A DNA stretch of 64,000 nucleotides from Chamaecyparis obtusa (lineage: Eukaryota > Streptophyta > Pinopsida > Cupressales > Cupressaceae): NCBI GenBank assembly GCA_027943335.1, contig BSBK01002161.1, positions 627,001 through 691,000 of the forward strand, in the 5' to 3' direction. The notes beneath the pieces are model-generated. The model was not told the origin of the DNA and did no database searches. It was given only the letters and a program-made list of their open reading frames with translations. Below are positions 11,761 through 23,734 of this stretch, in pieces (position 1 is the first letter of the stretch; each line of letters opens with the position of its first letter). The translations under genes were made by a program, and so were the position numbers.

Positions 11761-13489
11761 TATGTTAATTATTGTAGATATTGTTGATGGTGTATATTTT
11801 GGGATTAATGTAAAGTATAATATTATTAATAATTAAATATTAAATAATGCGAGGTATATTATTCTCAATTGTTAATTATTAATAATGAGAATAGGTTATA
11901 TATATAGATATTGATGTAATTAATGATGGCATATGCATATATGTTAGGATAATATTACATATGTGTATGAATGAATACAAATAATTTTTTATTGTATATT
12001 TGAGTAATATAGTTGTATGATATTAAGTTATTTTATAATACCCTTTAGTTAAGAGTTAGTTGGGAGTTGGTTACTTTTCCTCTCAACCTTTGGAAATATA
12101 TTTATATGCACTAATTTCTCATTTGAAGAGGGGGGATTTTGGGACTGAAGCATTGAGGAGAGGATGGCCTTACTTTTCATGGAGATTTTGGAGAGAAAAC
12201 TTGGAGATGTGAAGGAGAGTTTGTAAGCATATGTCTTTAAGAATTTTTGGTTATCTTTGCTTTTGGGAGAGAAACATTTTTGTGAAAATTTCAATAGTTG
12301 AGAGAGGGATTCTTTGCTGTGGAATTATTTCTTTCTTTCATGGAGATTTCTGAAAGTGGATAGGGTTTGAAGGATGCATCTCAAGTTTGGATTTGTCTTC
12401 TCTTTTGTTTCCTTCCTTCTTCGATTCAACCTTTGTAGGACATAAGGTATGGATTGAATATTTTAGTTACTTGATGTATCTAATAGATTATAGATCTATT
12501 TATATATTATCATTATTTATTATATCTGTACTTTTCATTTGTATGGTTATTTTAAAGTTTTGAGTTTTTATTTGTAAGAATTGGCATGTGTTTTCCTAGG
12601 GTTTTTAGCAACCCATTTTTGGAGATCTGTTATTATAACAATTTAAATTGCATCTATGGTTTTACTAAATTGATTTTATGGAAGTAAAATTCACAGATCT
12701 CAAATGGGTATCTCTTTGATTTTATTTTTAGGGTCGAATTAATGCCTTATTTTTGACATTTTGGCAGACTATGCCTGTCCATTCTTGATTCCAAATTTTC
12801 TGTCAAATGTATTCATATGATACAGGCTGATATGATTATATAAAAGTCTAAATTTGATATAAGATATTCTCTTGAGTCTGATCTTTCATTTTCAATTGGT
12901 TTGGTGAATTTTAATTATGTTTTGTGAAAATTACAACAGTTTTAGTGAAGGCAGGTCTGAACCCTAACCAGAATTTTCTGTTTTAAACCGGAAGTCATAA
13001 CTTTCTTTCCCACCGTTGGATCTTCCTCAAAATAAAATTAAGAGTCCATAATTATGTTATCTAAATATCCACTGAAGCGATTTCCTTTATTTTATGTTTT
13101 GTGGAAGATATGGATGACTGTTCTATGATGACTATTCTTTGCATTTAATCCTTGCTTGAAATAATTCAATTTAAGAACATCATTAAGTTTTAAAGTTTCG
13201 TATGGTTACCAGAGGCTATTAGAATTTGTTTTTGGTTAATTGGATCTCTGTATACTCTGAATATGTTTATAATATCACTTGGATTTCTTCTTATATGTTT
13301 GGAACATTCTGAATGCCATATTGGGTTGAGGGTTGTCAAGTGGACTAGGGACAACATATGTTTTCCTAAACTCAATCAAATGTTGTTATGGAATTGATAT
13401 GAATTCTTGATGATGAATCTATTATGTTCTTATGATTTTTATATGTATGTTAGGGAACCTAAGTACACTAGGTGAGTGGCTCATAGTGA

Positions 13490-13787
13490 GGGGCCGGGGC
13501 CCTAAGTGGCTAGTACCAGGATAACCTACTATGAGTTATTTAATCAAGTGATAACCTAAATAAATAAATTGGGAATGAGAGATTATTGGAATGGAAAATT
13601 ACACATTAATCAAGATTAATTGTGCCTCACCCATGCCTTTAGTGCTAGTAAAGACTAAGGATGGGAGTGGGAAAAGGTAACTATGCGTAGGTACAACTGA
13701 ATGACCTTGTCTGTACGAGAGGCATTCGGTTCCGCATGTGCCTACTTGGGGGCCGGGGCCAAGAGTGGCTAGTACCAGGACAACCCA
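13490..13787 (+). repeat. Two copies of a GC-rich block in the solo LTR
   Basis: GGGGCCGGGGCC followed by a variant of AAGTGGCTAGTACCAGG occurs at about 13490-13529 and again at 13748-13787, 258 bp apart. In this AT-rich LTR the block stands out. Function unknown. Confidence 0.7.
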
Positions 13788-15024
13788 AGGGGTGAGGGCT
13801 ATGCGATGACACTCAGCTAGCTTGTAGCTTAGAGTCTCTATCAAATTTGATCATGCCTCTGGTATTCCTTGTGGTCTTCTTGTCTTTTCTTTTTTTGTTG
13901 TGACTTTGGGGAACTTTGATCACCACCTTAGGAATTTTCTAGTTGTTACCTCTTGTATGGCCTTTGGTTCTATCTCCTAGCTCGGGGGAGTGGGCCTATT
14001 GGTTCCACGTGGTTGGGTGGTTAATATTTATATTGAGGTATTGTTCGTGATTTTCTGGATGATCCTAGCACATATTCCTTTCCAGATCTGCAGTTGAAAA
14101 TTTCTTATTGGATATTTTAATATGTTGAGATGTACTTATGTATTTGAATTCATGTAATTTTTAATCTCCTAAAAGGAGTCTTGTAGTATTGATGTAATCT
14201 TAATTCAAAGCAATGCATAAGGGAATGGGTAGTTCTAGGTAAAAGAAAGGGAAAATAATGTGGAATATTGGACATGTTACTAGCATTAAAAGAAATTGTT
14301 TATGTTATTTCTCCTATCCTTTTATGTTGTCCATATGTAAATGAAATAATCTTAAATATAGTTATATATAATGATGTATCACAAAAATAATGTATTCTCT
14401 CTTGATGAAAGGATCCAAGGAAATTATTGAGAAATGATAGGTTAGTGATTAGAATTATTAACAATGAATGGTTATCAAACAATGCAATAAAATAGTAACT
14501 TGATTATAATGTTAATACTTGGTTCATGTTAATGAAATACCTAGGATAATGCCTACCTTAATGAATATTAATCTCTTACCTAAATTATTAGAGAAAAGTG
14601 ATATAAAGGATAGTAGATGTAGATGAAATCAATATGAATTTATAGAATGAGTTGATAAAAGGAATAATGATGTTGGATGATTAACCTATGTTTAATAAAA
14701 GAAATAAGTTAGGGACATTTAACTTGGTGCATTAAAATGAATGTAGATCTTTTAAGCTCATGATTCCGTGAATATCTTATGCATGTAAATGGTTTATATG
14801 ATGTTGCTTAGGTAGCGACGTTAGGGAACCCGGGAGGACTTAAGTTGTATAAATCTTACATTCAAGTAGTAGAAAATTATTTCTTCTTTTAGAAATATGA
14901 AGTGTAATGATGAATATTATTCTAGTTAAAATAAATAAATTAATTAAAAAAAATTCACTACTTTCATTTTATAGAGGTTTTATGTCTTGTCCTCTTGGGT
15001 TGCCTGGCGGGGTGTTACACCAGT

Positions 15025-15716
15025 AGGAAGTAGATATAACATTGTATAAGTCTATGATTGGTGAACTCATATATCTTACTCAGACTAGACCTAATATTTC
15101 CAATGCAGTTGGCATAGTTGTAAGATTTAAAGCAGAACCTAAGAAAAGTCACCTCATGGTAGTAAAGAGAATATTCAAATACTTGTAGGGCACTATAGAT
15201 TATGGTCTATGGTATCCTAATTCAGAAAATGTTGAGCTTCATGTGTACACTAATGCAAATTGGAAAGGATGTATTGATGATAGAAAGAGTACTTCAGGTG
15301 GAGCAGTGTTTCTTGGTGATATACACGTCACTTGGACAAGGAAGAAACAAAATTGTATTTCTCAGTCAACAGTAGAAGCGGAGTATGTTGTAGAAACCTT
15401 GAATTTTTCTACAATTGTTTGGATCAAGCAGATGATAAAGGATTTTGGAAATCAGATTGATTGTCCTATTGTTATTCATTGTGATAACACTAGCACTATC
15501 AATATGTCAAAGAACCTTATGATACATGCAAAGACAAAGCACATTGAGATCAAGTATCACTTCCTAAGAGAGAAAGTGGTAAAGAAAGAAGTCAAGTTGG
15601 ACTATGTGAGTACTAAAGATCAGTTGGTAGATATATTCACAAAGCCCTTGCCTAATGATACTTTTGAGTATCTCAGGGAGAAGTTGGGAGTAATTCCCTT
15701 CCCTGATTCATCTTAG
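15025..15716 (+). pseudogene. Copia 2 RT end and RNase H
   Basis: Resumes after the solo LTR with LYKSMIGELIYLTQTRPNI and then RNase H: VYTNANWKGCIDDRKSTSG (usual TDADW reads TNANW, so the first catalytic Asp is lost), SQSTVEAEYV, HCDNTSTINMSKN, HIEIKYH, DIFTKPLPNDTFEYLR, stop TAG 15714-15716. About 20 residues expected between CKPVG and LYKSMIG are missing next to the insertion. Confidence 0.9.
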
Positions 15717-16066
15717 AAGAAAGAAGGAAAGGCATCAGTCCTCAAGGACTGATGGAAGGTTGACTACTCTACCTCAGGAGTAGTACCAGTGCTTAAAATG
15801 AATGGCACCCTTTGCCATTGATGTCAAAGGGGGAGTAATATACAGATTCATGAAAAATAGAAGTAAAAAGGAGTAATATACTAAGGGGGAGCAGGATTCA
15901 GTTATGACAGCAGTTCAATTGAGGAAATGGAGAATATTGGAAATTATTGTAGTAGATGGAGGATTCATTTTTGGGGGAGTTTTGAAGATGAAATGGAGAA
16001 TGCTATAAAAGAAATGTTCATTTGGGTTGGTGGTGGTTTTTTATTCCACATGTTGCCATCAATGAC
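15717..16066 (+). other. Copia 2 3' untranslated region
   Basis: Noncoding, from the pol stop to the polypurine tract. Contains an extra GGGGGAG near 15828 and AGGGGGAGC near 15883, possible secondary purine tracts, and the left arm of the inverted repeat (16046-16069). Confidence 0.65.
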
Positions 16067-16140
16067 AAAGAGGGAGATTGTTGGAGATTTGCCAGTAGAC
16101 CAGTACTGACTATATGTTTGTCTTTGATGACAACATATGG
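16046..16140 (+). repeat. Inverted repeat bracketing polypurine tract and LTR start, copia 2
   Basis: Left arm 16046-16069 and right arm 16117-16140 pair at 21 of 24 positions. The loop holds the polypurine tract and the first 38 bases of the LTR. Equivalent pairs occur at 7517/7613 and 45834/45880. Confidence 0.75.
16067..16078 (+). other. Copia 2 polypurine tract
   Basis: AAAGAGGGAGAT directly before TGTTGG at 16079. Confidence 0.8.
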
Positions 16141-16339
16141 AAAGTAGCATGCCTGGAAGTCTTATGCAGTAAGCTTTTAGTATATGAAGCATGGACATGA
16201 TATTAGCATGATATCATGGGTGCAGAGGTTAACTATTAGTATAGATAGTTATACAGCAGCTTGTGTCACTAGTGTTCCTGACAGAGTAATAGATAGTTAT
16301 TTGTGTATGGTTGTTCATATAGTTATCATGGAGCCTTGC

Positions 16340-17308
16340 TGATGCAGGGCCATCCAAGGTTAAGGCAGGGGCATTCTGTGTCCTCTATAAATTGCATGGA
16401 GTGTTTTTGTTTTGGCCGATTTTTACTCAATTGCAGCCTTGATGAATGGTCTTGGTCATTAAAGGAAGCTTGGTCACTGAAGGAACTCAGTAGTATCTAG
16501 CGCTTGGTGAAATTGTTTCTTGGTCAGGCCTACGGTGCTTGGTTGATACTAGTGGTCAGTGATGCCTGGCATGATTGGTAATTTTTACTATTGCTCGGTA
16601 GTTCAGACTTACTGACTGGAGTTCTGTGTGATTTGTGAGCCGACTTGGTGAATTAATTATTGGTAGCCATTGTCTTGGGCCGACATGTAGAATTAAATTT
16701 TTGTATACATTTGTAAGCCGACTTGTATGGCATTTAATTATTTTTTTGGGGGAGTTAAGGTTTTCATCCAGCCGACGTGTGGCTGATGATTAGTATTTAA
16801 GGAGGGCTTGGGTAGATTTTTAGGGGTGGAGCAAAGGGAGAGAACTAAGGGTGAAAGATTCATGAATTGGAAAACTTAGTGAGTCAGATCTGAGGTTCTA
16901 AAAGTTGGAGTTGGTGAAGTTGTGGAAAAGTTCTTGATGTTCTTCCAGATCAGATTGTAATTTGATAGTTCCTTGTTGAAGAGCTAGGGGTTTGCATACT
17001 TGGAAACAAGGAAATTTCTTGGAGGCTTGCGACCTCAAGTTTAGATCTTCCTTAGGGTTTCCATTAGTTTCTGATTGTCTTCAGAGCTGAACTAGCTGAG
17101 TTTGTATTGGATCTGGTTGTGGATCTTGTAGAATTATTTCATTTTTTATTTGGCCCTAACCCGGAAGGCCTTACAGTCAAGCATGTTAATGCAAATTGAT
17201 TGAAACATTTGTGGTGTTGCCTATTTTGTTGAGTATTCCACTGTGGAATTCATTTGGTTGCAAGGTTTGGACTATCCTTCATTGGATCCACCATCCTTGA
17301 ATGCATAA
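16340..17308 (+). repeat. 5' LTR of the mini-chromovirus
   Basis: 969 bp, TGATGCA to TGCATAA. U3 has four GCCGAC cores (16639, 16679, 16717, 16771) in the 160 bp before a TATA-like TATTTAAG at 16794. Confidence 0.88.
16794..16801 (+). promoter_or_regulatory. TATA-like box, mini-chromovirus 5' LTR
   Basis: TATTTAAG, 454 bp into the LTR; the 3' LTR has the same sequence at the same offset (19776). Confidence 0.5.
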
Positions 17309-17310
17309 GG

Positions 17311-17320
17311 TGGTATCAGA
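17311..17320 (+). other. Primer binding site, mini-chromovirus
   Basis: TGGTATCAGA two bases after the 5' LTR, like the complement of the initiator Met tRNA 3' end used by many plant elements. Confidence 0.7.
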
Positions 17321-17518
17321 CTGAAGATTTGTTCCTGTTGGAGCAAGTTTTGATCTTGTTGAAGTAGAAGTTTGACCTAGCAAGGCTGATCTTGTGAAGT
17401 TGATCTTATTGGAGCAGAGATTGTGCACAATTTGGATTATAGATCTGAAGCACTGAACTTGTGAAATTGTGTCCTAGTTGTTTACAAGGTTGCAAGTTGA
17501 GATCTGACTTTTTGCAAC

Positions 17519-19260
17519 TTGGAAATTGTCACAATGTGGTCGGTGAGGGTTTGTTGCAGAGGGTTTCTCTTATCTTTAAGGATGCCTCTGAGAAGATTGG
17601 ACCCTAGAGTTATTTTAAAACTTTGTGATATTATTGAATCCAGGATCACAGAGAAGGTGAAATCAAATTTCAGATCTGAGATGGAATTGATGAAGAATGA
17701 TATAGTCATCGAGATCATGAGAACTATTGCTGGTATACCTCAGAATGTTGGTACTGAAGATGGCTATGAAGAAGCTGCTGAAGAATTTGAAACTGCTAGA
17801 TCTAGTGGTGATGACTGGAGGAACAGATCTAGTGAAGATAGAACTGCTTAGTTACCTAGACCTTCTACTTAGTTTGGTAATTACTGAATGGAAGTTTCTA
17901 CTTTCTCTAGTACTTTGAAGCCCAACAATCTGATTGACTGGATTGGTGAACTTGAAGATTTCTTTGAGCTAGAAGAAATTGAAGATCCTCTTCGGGTGAG
18001 ATTAACATAGACAAAGTTGAAAGGACATGCTTCTCTTTGGTGGAAAGAACTATAGAGAGACTGAGAAGATGAAGGTGAAACAAATATCAATTGGTGGAGA
18101 TTGATGGTGACTAAGTTGAAAGCTAAGTTCATACCGGCTGACTATAAGCTTGACTTGTTTAAGAAGTTGAAAAATCTGAAGCAGCATGAATTGTTTGTTG
18201 AAGATTATACCGAGGATTTCTACAAACTTACTATTCATTCTAAACACCAAGAGCTTGGTAAGGAAAAGGTAGCTTGATATGTGAATGGTCTGAGATTCAA
18301 TATTTAGGATGAGCTTGGTATGCTAAAGATTGATTCTGTTGAAGATTCTTATCAGTATGCTCTAAAGGCAAAAGATAAGTTGAAGAGGAAATAGCCTAGT
18401 AACTCCCAAGGGAAAGAAAAGATTGATCACTTGGACAAGGAGAAACTGACTGATGCAGAAGATGAGCCAAAACCTGTGGAACCAAAGAAGAAGACTAGTA
18501 GAGTTATCTTTAAGGGTATTTGCTATAACTATGGAGAGGAAGAACACCATTCTTTTGAGTGTACACAGAAGAAGGTTGATTGATAGATAGTTGTGATGAA
18601 TGAGAACATTCAGAATGAACCCGAATCAAAGAAATTGCTGCTTCAGTGAACATTACTTGGTACAAAGGATGAACCTTGTCAAAGGAGTAACTTGATTAGG
18701 ACCCGATGCAAGACTGAAGGTAAACTCTGTGATGTTATTGTTGATAGTGGTAGCACTGATAACCTTGTTTCTCAGGACCTAGTTCAGAAACTTGGTTTGA
18801 GTAGAATGAAAAATCCTTGTCCTTATAGGCTTGGCTAGTTGCAAGATGTTCATGCTTTGGTAGTTAGGGAACAATGCTTCATCGATGTTCAGATTGGCCA
18901 GTACAAGGATCTTGTGCTTTGTGACATTGTGAAGATGAATAGTTGTGATATATTGCTCAGTAGACCTTGGCAATATGATTGTAGAGCTATTTATGACTGT
19001 GTTACGAATGTGTTTATTGTTGAGAAGAATTATAGGAAGTTTTCACTGATGCCTTTTATGGATGCAATGCTCAATAGGAGAAGCCTGAGTATTGGTAGCT
19101 GAGTTGAGGTTGTGGATCTTGAGAAAATGAATGATCAATATAAATAACCAACCTGTACATTGTCCAGAAAAGACTTGAAAAGACACAGGAAGTTGATGTG
19201 GAAGACTTTGCAAGTAGAAAAGGTGGAGGACTTATATGTGAAGAACCAGTTTAGGATTTA
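17519..19260 (+). pseudogene. Gag-protease of the mini-chromovirus
   Basis: One frame throughout, with many stops (mostly TAG and TGA). It has a Gag core with ASLWWKEL and KFIPADYKLDLF, a worn zinc knuckle (CYNYGEEEHHSFEC, second Cys changed to Tyr), and then a retropepsin with IVDSGSTDNLVS, whose DSG active site is intact, ending DILLSRPWQYD. The domains are those of a chromovirus Gag and protease. The frame ends soon after protease and is followed directly by the 3' LTR, so pol was deleted before or during mobilisation. The start is not certain; an ATG at 17534 is plausible. Confidence 0.82.
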
Positions 19261-19321
19261 TGTGTTGAATCCTAAAAGATGTTTTTCTCACATATGAACA
19301 TCTTTTGGAAACTGGGGTGTT

Positions 19322-20290
19322 TGATACAAGGGCATCCAAGGTTAAGGCAGGGGCATTCTATGTCCTCAATAAATTTCATGGAGTGTTTGTGCTTTGGTCA
19401 GTTTTTACTCGATTGCAGCCTTGACCAAAGGTCTCGATCATTGAAGGAAGCTCGGTCACTGAAGAAACTTAATAGTCTCTGGCGCTCAATGAAATTTTTG
19501 CTCGGTCATGCTTGTGGTGCTCGGTCGATACTAGTGGTCAGTGATGCCTGGCGTGCTTGATAATTTTTACTATTGCTCGGTAGTTCAAACTTACCGATTA
19601 GACTTTCGTGTGATTTGTGAGCCGACTTGGTGAATTAATTTTTGGTAGCCATTGTCTTGGGCCGACATGCAAAATTAAATGTTTGTATACATTTGTAAGC
19701 TAACTTGTATGGAATTTAATTATTTGTTTTGGGGATTTAAGGGTTTCATCCAACTGACTTGTGGCTGATGATTAGTATTTAAGGAGGGCTTGGGTAGATG
19801 TTTAGGGGAGGAATAGAGGAAGAGAATTAAGGGTGAAAGATTCATGACTTAGAAAACTTAGTGAGACAGATCTGACATTCTAAAAGTTGGAGTTGGTGAA
19901 GTTGTGGAAAAGTTCTTGATGTTCTTGTAGATTAGATTGTAATCTAATAGTTCCTTGTTGAAGAGCTAGGGGTTTTCATGCTTGGAAACAAGGAGATTGC
20001 TTGGAGGCTTGCAAGCTCAAGTTTAGATCTGCCTTAGGGTTTCCATCAGTTTTTGATTGTCTTCAGAGTTGAACTAGCTAAGTTTGTATTGGATCTAGTT
20101 GTGGATCTTGTAGAATTGTTTCATTTTGTATTTGGCCCTAACCCGGAAGGCCTTATAGCTGGGCATGTTAATGCAAACTGATTGAAACATTTTTGGTGTT
20201 GCCTATTTTGTTGAGTATTCCACTATGTAATTATTTTGGCTGCAAGGTTTGGACTGTCCTTCATTGGATCTGCCATCCTTGACTACATAA
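19322..20290 (+). repeat. 3' LTR of the mini-chromovirus
   Basis: 969 bp, the same length as the 5' LTR, differing by many scattered transitions. Two of the four GCCGAC cores survive (19621, 19661); the other two positions are mutated. Confidence 0.88.
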
Positions 20291-21284
20291 CTTGCGCGCT
20301 TGGATATATCTTGAAGACATGTTAGTGATTTTTCAGTTATGGATGCATAGTCTGATAATCAGTATAAGTGAAGTTATGCAGTTTCTATTCACCAGTAGCA
20401 GTTTCTTGTGTTTATTCAGAAGAGCTGACAGAGATTTTATTGGTTCTGGAGTTGCGCCTATCATGTGGGTATGTGCCCTTGGATTTAATCTTAGAGAAGA
20501 GTTATTAATGTTCGTTTAAGAGTGCATGAAGTAATTCAGCTTGAGGAGAAAGATCCAATTGTTTTGGTACAGCCGATAGTGTGTAGCGTGCATCTACAAT
20601 TATCTTATTACACAAGTCCCAAATTATGTTGCATGCATAGTATAGCCAACATAATGTTTATCAAAGTTTTTTATGGTTTCTCTAATATTATTTCAAGGTG
20701 GTTCTAACAGGCCAACTTGATTATATCATTTGGAGGAAATATATTTATAGGCAATCATTTATGATTGCTTGAGTGTGGTTCATAGTTGATTAAGTAGAGT
20801 AGAGTAGAGTGTGCAAAGTGTTGAGCCATTAGAAGAAGGTCTATGTGACCAAGTAAAATATTTGTGCTATTCATTGGAACTAATCCAGATAGTAGGTCAA
20901 ATTGGAGTTCACCAAGATCTAGATATAGTGTGTATCTATTAAATAGAAGGTTGTATCCTTCACCCCTTTAAGCAGTGTGCTCTCAGATAGTGTGTCCTCT
21001 CCCCTAACAAGGACAATTGTAAAAGACTCCTAATAGGGTCTGACCCTTGACCAGGTCTACTATACTAAATATATTGTAAAGCAACTCCTAACAGGGTTAA
21101 GGATCTTCTAACAAGGATCATAATACACTAGTGTAGAATATTAGTGGGTGTCAATTCCCACTAGGGCTTTTACCTATTTGGATTTCCCCGTAACCAGAAT
21201 ATTGGTGTTGTGTTCATGTGTTCTTTCCTTGTGGTTATGCTTTATGTTTAAGTATACTTAATTGGATAAATAATTGAATCTTGT

Positions 21285-21323
21285 AGATAACTGATTCACC
21301 CCCCCCCCCCCTCTTAGTTATCT
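21285..21323 (+). repeat. LTR-end hairpin, copia 2
   Basis: Arms AGATAACTGA (21285-21294) and TTAGTTATCT (21314-21323): nine Watson-Crick pairs and one G-U wobble in RNA, around a long C-run loop. Confidence 0.8.
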
Positions 21324-21342
21324 CTTGGGACTATTCCTAACA

Positions 21343-22400
21343 ATTCCACTAAAAGTAAAGCATACAAGTGTCTTAACAAGGTAACTAATAAAATGATTGA
21401 AAGTACTAATGTTTGAGTTGATGAGTTTGATGACAAGAATGTAGAGGAAAGCACAAAATAACCAAAAGACTATGGTAGATTTAGTTACATTGAACAACTA
21501 GAGTACCTACCGATGCAGCAGACAGTGACAACTGGTCCACAGGAAAATAATACCAAGGAACAGGAAAAAGAAACCGGGGAGCAGGAAGCACCCACCAAGA
21601 AAGAAAATGAACCTGCATAGGATGAATAAGAAAGAGGAGATCTGATACTGGCAAAAATTTTCAAAAGACATCATCCTGAGACACAAATCATTAGAAAAAT
21701 ACAAACTAGCATGCAAACAAGGAGCAAAGCAAGACAAGGTACATGTCTAGTTTTTGAATATGAATTGAAGAATGTAAAATTTGCATTAGAAAATGATGAA
21801 TGGGTTAATGCAATGAAATGGGAAATAGAACAGATAGAGAAGAACAAAACTTGGATTTTAGTACCCAGACCTAAGGATAAGAATGTTATTGGTAGTAAGT
21901 GGATATTCAGAAACAAGATTAATGAGAATGGAGAGGTAACAAGGAACAAAGCTAGGTTAGTATGCAAGGGATATGCATAGGATGAAGGAATAAATTATGG
22001 TGAAAAATTTGCACCTATTGCTAGATTGGAAGGAGTCAGAATGTTACTTGCATATACTACAAACAAAAAGTTCAAATTTTACCAAATGGATGTCAAATCA
22101 ACTTTTCTGAATGGGATACTTGAAGAAGAAATCTACATAGAACAACCTAAAGGGTTCGTTGATCCAGAAAACAAAGACATGGTATGTAGATTACATAAAG
22201 CTTTATATGGTTCGAAGCAAGCACTGAGAGTCTAGTATGAGACGCTGTATAACTATTTGCTGGGTATTGGATTTGTTAGAACAAGTGAGAACAATAATCT
22301 GTACATGAAAGGAAATTCTAATGATACTATCTTGATTGCTGAGATATTTGTGGATGACATAATATTTTGAGGACAAGATCAAATTTGTAAGTAATTTGCT
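21343..22400 (+). pseudogene. Copia 3 integrase tail and reverse transcriptase, first part
   Basis: After a worn integrase end and an acidic linker, RT starts with EWVNAMKWEIEQIEKNKTW, VPRPKDKNVIGSKW, YQMDVKSTFLNGILEEEIYIEQPKGF and FVDDIIF. TAG codons at about 21978 (Gln expected) and 22233 (Trp expected), and a TGA after FVDDIIF. All segments lie in one frame. Confidence 0.88.
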
Positions 22401-23300
22401 GATAAAATGAAAAGTGAATTTGAAATGTCTATGTTTGGAGAGATTAAGTTCTTTCTAGGCTTACAAGTGATTCAACAAAATGATGGTATATTCATCACAC
22501 AATCTAAATATATAAAGGAATTCTTGAAGACATTTGGCATGGAAGATGCTAAACCTGTGGGAACACCCATGGCTAATGGATATAAACTGACTAAAGAAGA
22601 TGGAACTACTGAGGTAAATCAGAAACTGTACCAATCCATGATTGGTAAGTTAATGTATGTAGTTCAAAGTAGACCTGATATAGCACATGTTGTTGGAATA
22701 GTTGCTAGATTTTCTGCAAACCCTATAGAGTCACACATGGTTGCTATAAAGAGAATATTAAGATACCTAAAGGAAAATGAAGATTATGGACTATGGTATC
22801 CTAAGAAAGGCAAGTTTGAACTAAAGGTATACACTGATGCTGATTGGGCTAGAAATGTGGATGATAGAAAAAGTACCACTAGAGAAGCATTCTTCTTTGG
22901 TGAAAGACTTGTTACATGGACAAGTAAGAAATAGGTGTGCATTTCTCAGTCTACAGCTAAATATGAGTATGTTTTTTCTACTACTAACTATTCAAATATT
23001 GCTTATAATCAAGCAAGTATTAGAAGTAATGAATGAGGTAATCACTAAGCTGATGATTATATATATTGATAACACTAGTGCTATTAATATTTCAAAGAAT
23101 CCGGTGATGCACTCTAAAAAAAAGAATATATCAATTAAGTATCACTACTTAAGGGAACAAGTGTAGGAGAAGAAAGTTAAGCTAGAATTTGTTACATCAA
23201 AAGAACAACTTGCTAACATATTTACAAAGCCTCTACCAAAGGATACATATGAATACTTGAGGACTAGACTTGGGGTCCATCCCCTATCTACCGGTCACTA
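22401..23300 (+). pseudogene. Copia 3 RT end and RNase H
   Basis: EFEMSMFGEIKFFLGLQV, LYQSMIGKLMYV, RPDIAHVVG, then RNase H VYTDADWARNVDDRKST, SQSTAKYEYV, IDNTSAINISKNP, IKYHYLREQV, and the end IFTKPLPKDTYEYLR. Stop at 22932-22934 and a frameshift between about 23000 and 23060. Confidence 0.88.
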
Positions 23301-23722
23301 AGGTGATCTAGAGGTTGCATCAGCCTAATCTTATCAGAAGATCATACATTTTGATGCAACAAAGTTCACACTTTGGATTTCTATCTAAGGTTGTGAAAGA
23401 TTGAAGTACTGGAATTGATTTGCATAATAGTATATCAAGATACAAAGAATGCACTGGAGAATAAAGAGTTACATGGCTACTACAAAGTTGTATGTTTGTA
23501 TTGTTCTTTCACATTGTTGTCAAAGGGAGAGAGATAAATATGAAGAATATGGAGCCAAAGACAAAGGGAGAGAGATACAAAAAAGGGAGCTCAAAAGATC
23601 ATATCTGCAGAACTTAGTCTGCACCTTGCAAACTAAGTTACAACATTTGTTGACAAAGTTGTAGAATACATGCTTGGTATGTGTATCGCATATTTCATAT
23701 TGCTTGTGTTTCCATTAATGCC
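23301..23722 (+). other. Copia 3 3' untranslated region
   Basis: Noncoding from the end of pol to the polypurine tract. Nothing gene-like; some purine-rich AAAGGGAGAGAG stretches near 23523 and 23564. Confidence 0.65.
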
Positions 23723-23733
23723 AAACGGAGAGA
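23723..23733 (+). other. Copia 3 polypurine tract
   Basis: AAACGGAGAGA before the LTR start TGATGAAC at 23735; one C interrupts the purines. Confidence 0.55.
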
Positions 23734-23734
23734 T

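Larger units (their letters stand above)
10683..15019 (+). repeat. Solo LTR, 4,337 bp, with 5-bp duplication
   Basis: Begins TGTAATACCCC and ends GGGGTGTTACA, an 11-bp inverted terminal repeat with one mismatch. It is flanked by CCAGT on both sides (10678-10682 and 15020-15024). It contains no PBS, gag or pol motif that I can see, so I call it a solo LTR. Inside are an AT microsatellite and two copies of a GC-rich block. The orientation is assigned from the TG/CA ends only, so strand is uncertain. Confidence 0.85.
16340..20290 (+). mobile_element. Gag-protease mini-chromovirus, complete with both LTRs
   Basis: A 3,951-bp element: two LTRs of exactly 969 bp, a Met-tRNA-like primer site, a broken gag-protease frame, and no RT, RNase H or integrase. 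Flanked by CTTGC (16335-16339 and 20291-20295). Its protease end (DILLSRPWQYD) matches chromovirus 4 (HILLGRLWQYD) and the LTR starts are alike (TGATGCAGG), so it is an internally deleted relative that would have needed pol from elsewhere. Confidence 0.88.
8747..21342 (+). mobile_element. Copia 2: Ty1/copia element, host of three insertions
   Basis: Reads from the pre-integrase region through integrase, RT and RNase H to a 3' LTR ending CTAACA at 21342. Interrupted by a solo LTR (10683-15019) and a small chromovirus (16340-20290). Copia 1 sits at its left break. Copia 3 integrase sequence resumes directly at 21343, so copia 2 itself had inserted into copia 3. Gag, protease and the 5' LTR are missing from the window. 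Confidence 0.85.
16079..21342 (+). repeat. Copia 2 3' LTR, split by an insertion
   Basis: Left piece 16079-16339, right piece 20296-21342 (after the duplicated CTTGC), about 1.3 kb together, starting TGTTGG and ending CTAACA. A TATA-like stretch is at 20738-20749 and the C-loop hairpin at 21285-21323. No gene in either piece. Confidence 0.8.

Noticed and set aside
12049..12294. 81-residue minus-strand frame in the solo LTR
   Set aside because: No recognisable motif, and the region has TATA-like and AT-rich LTR character.
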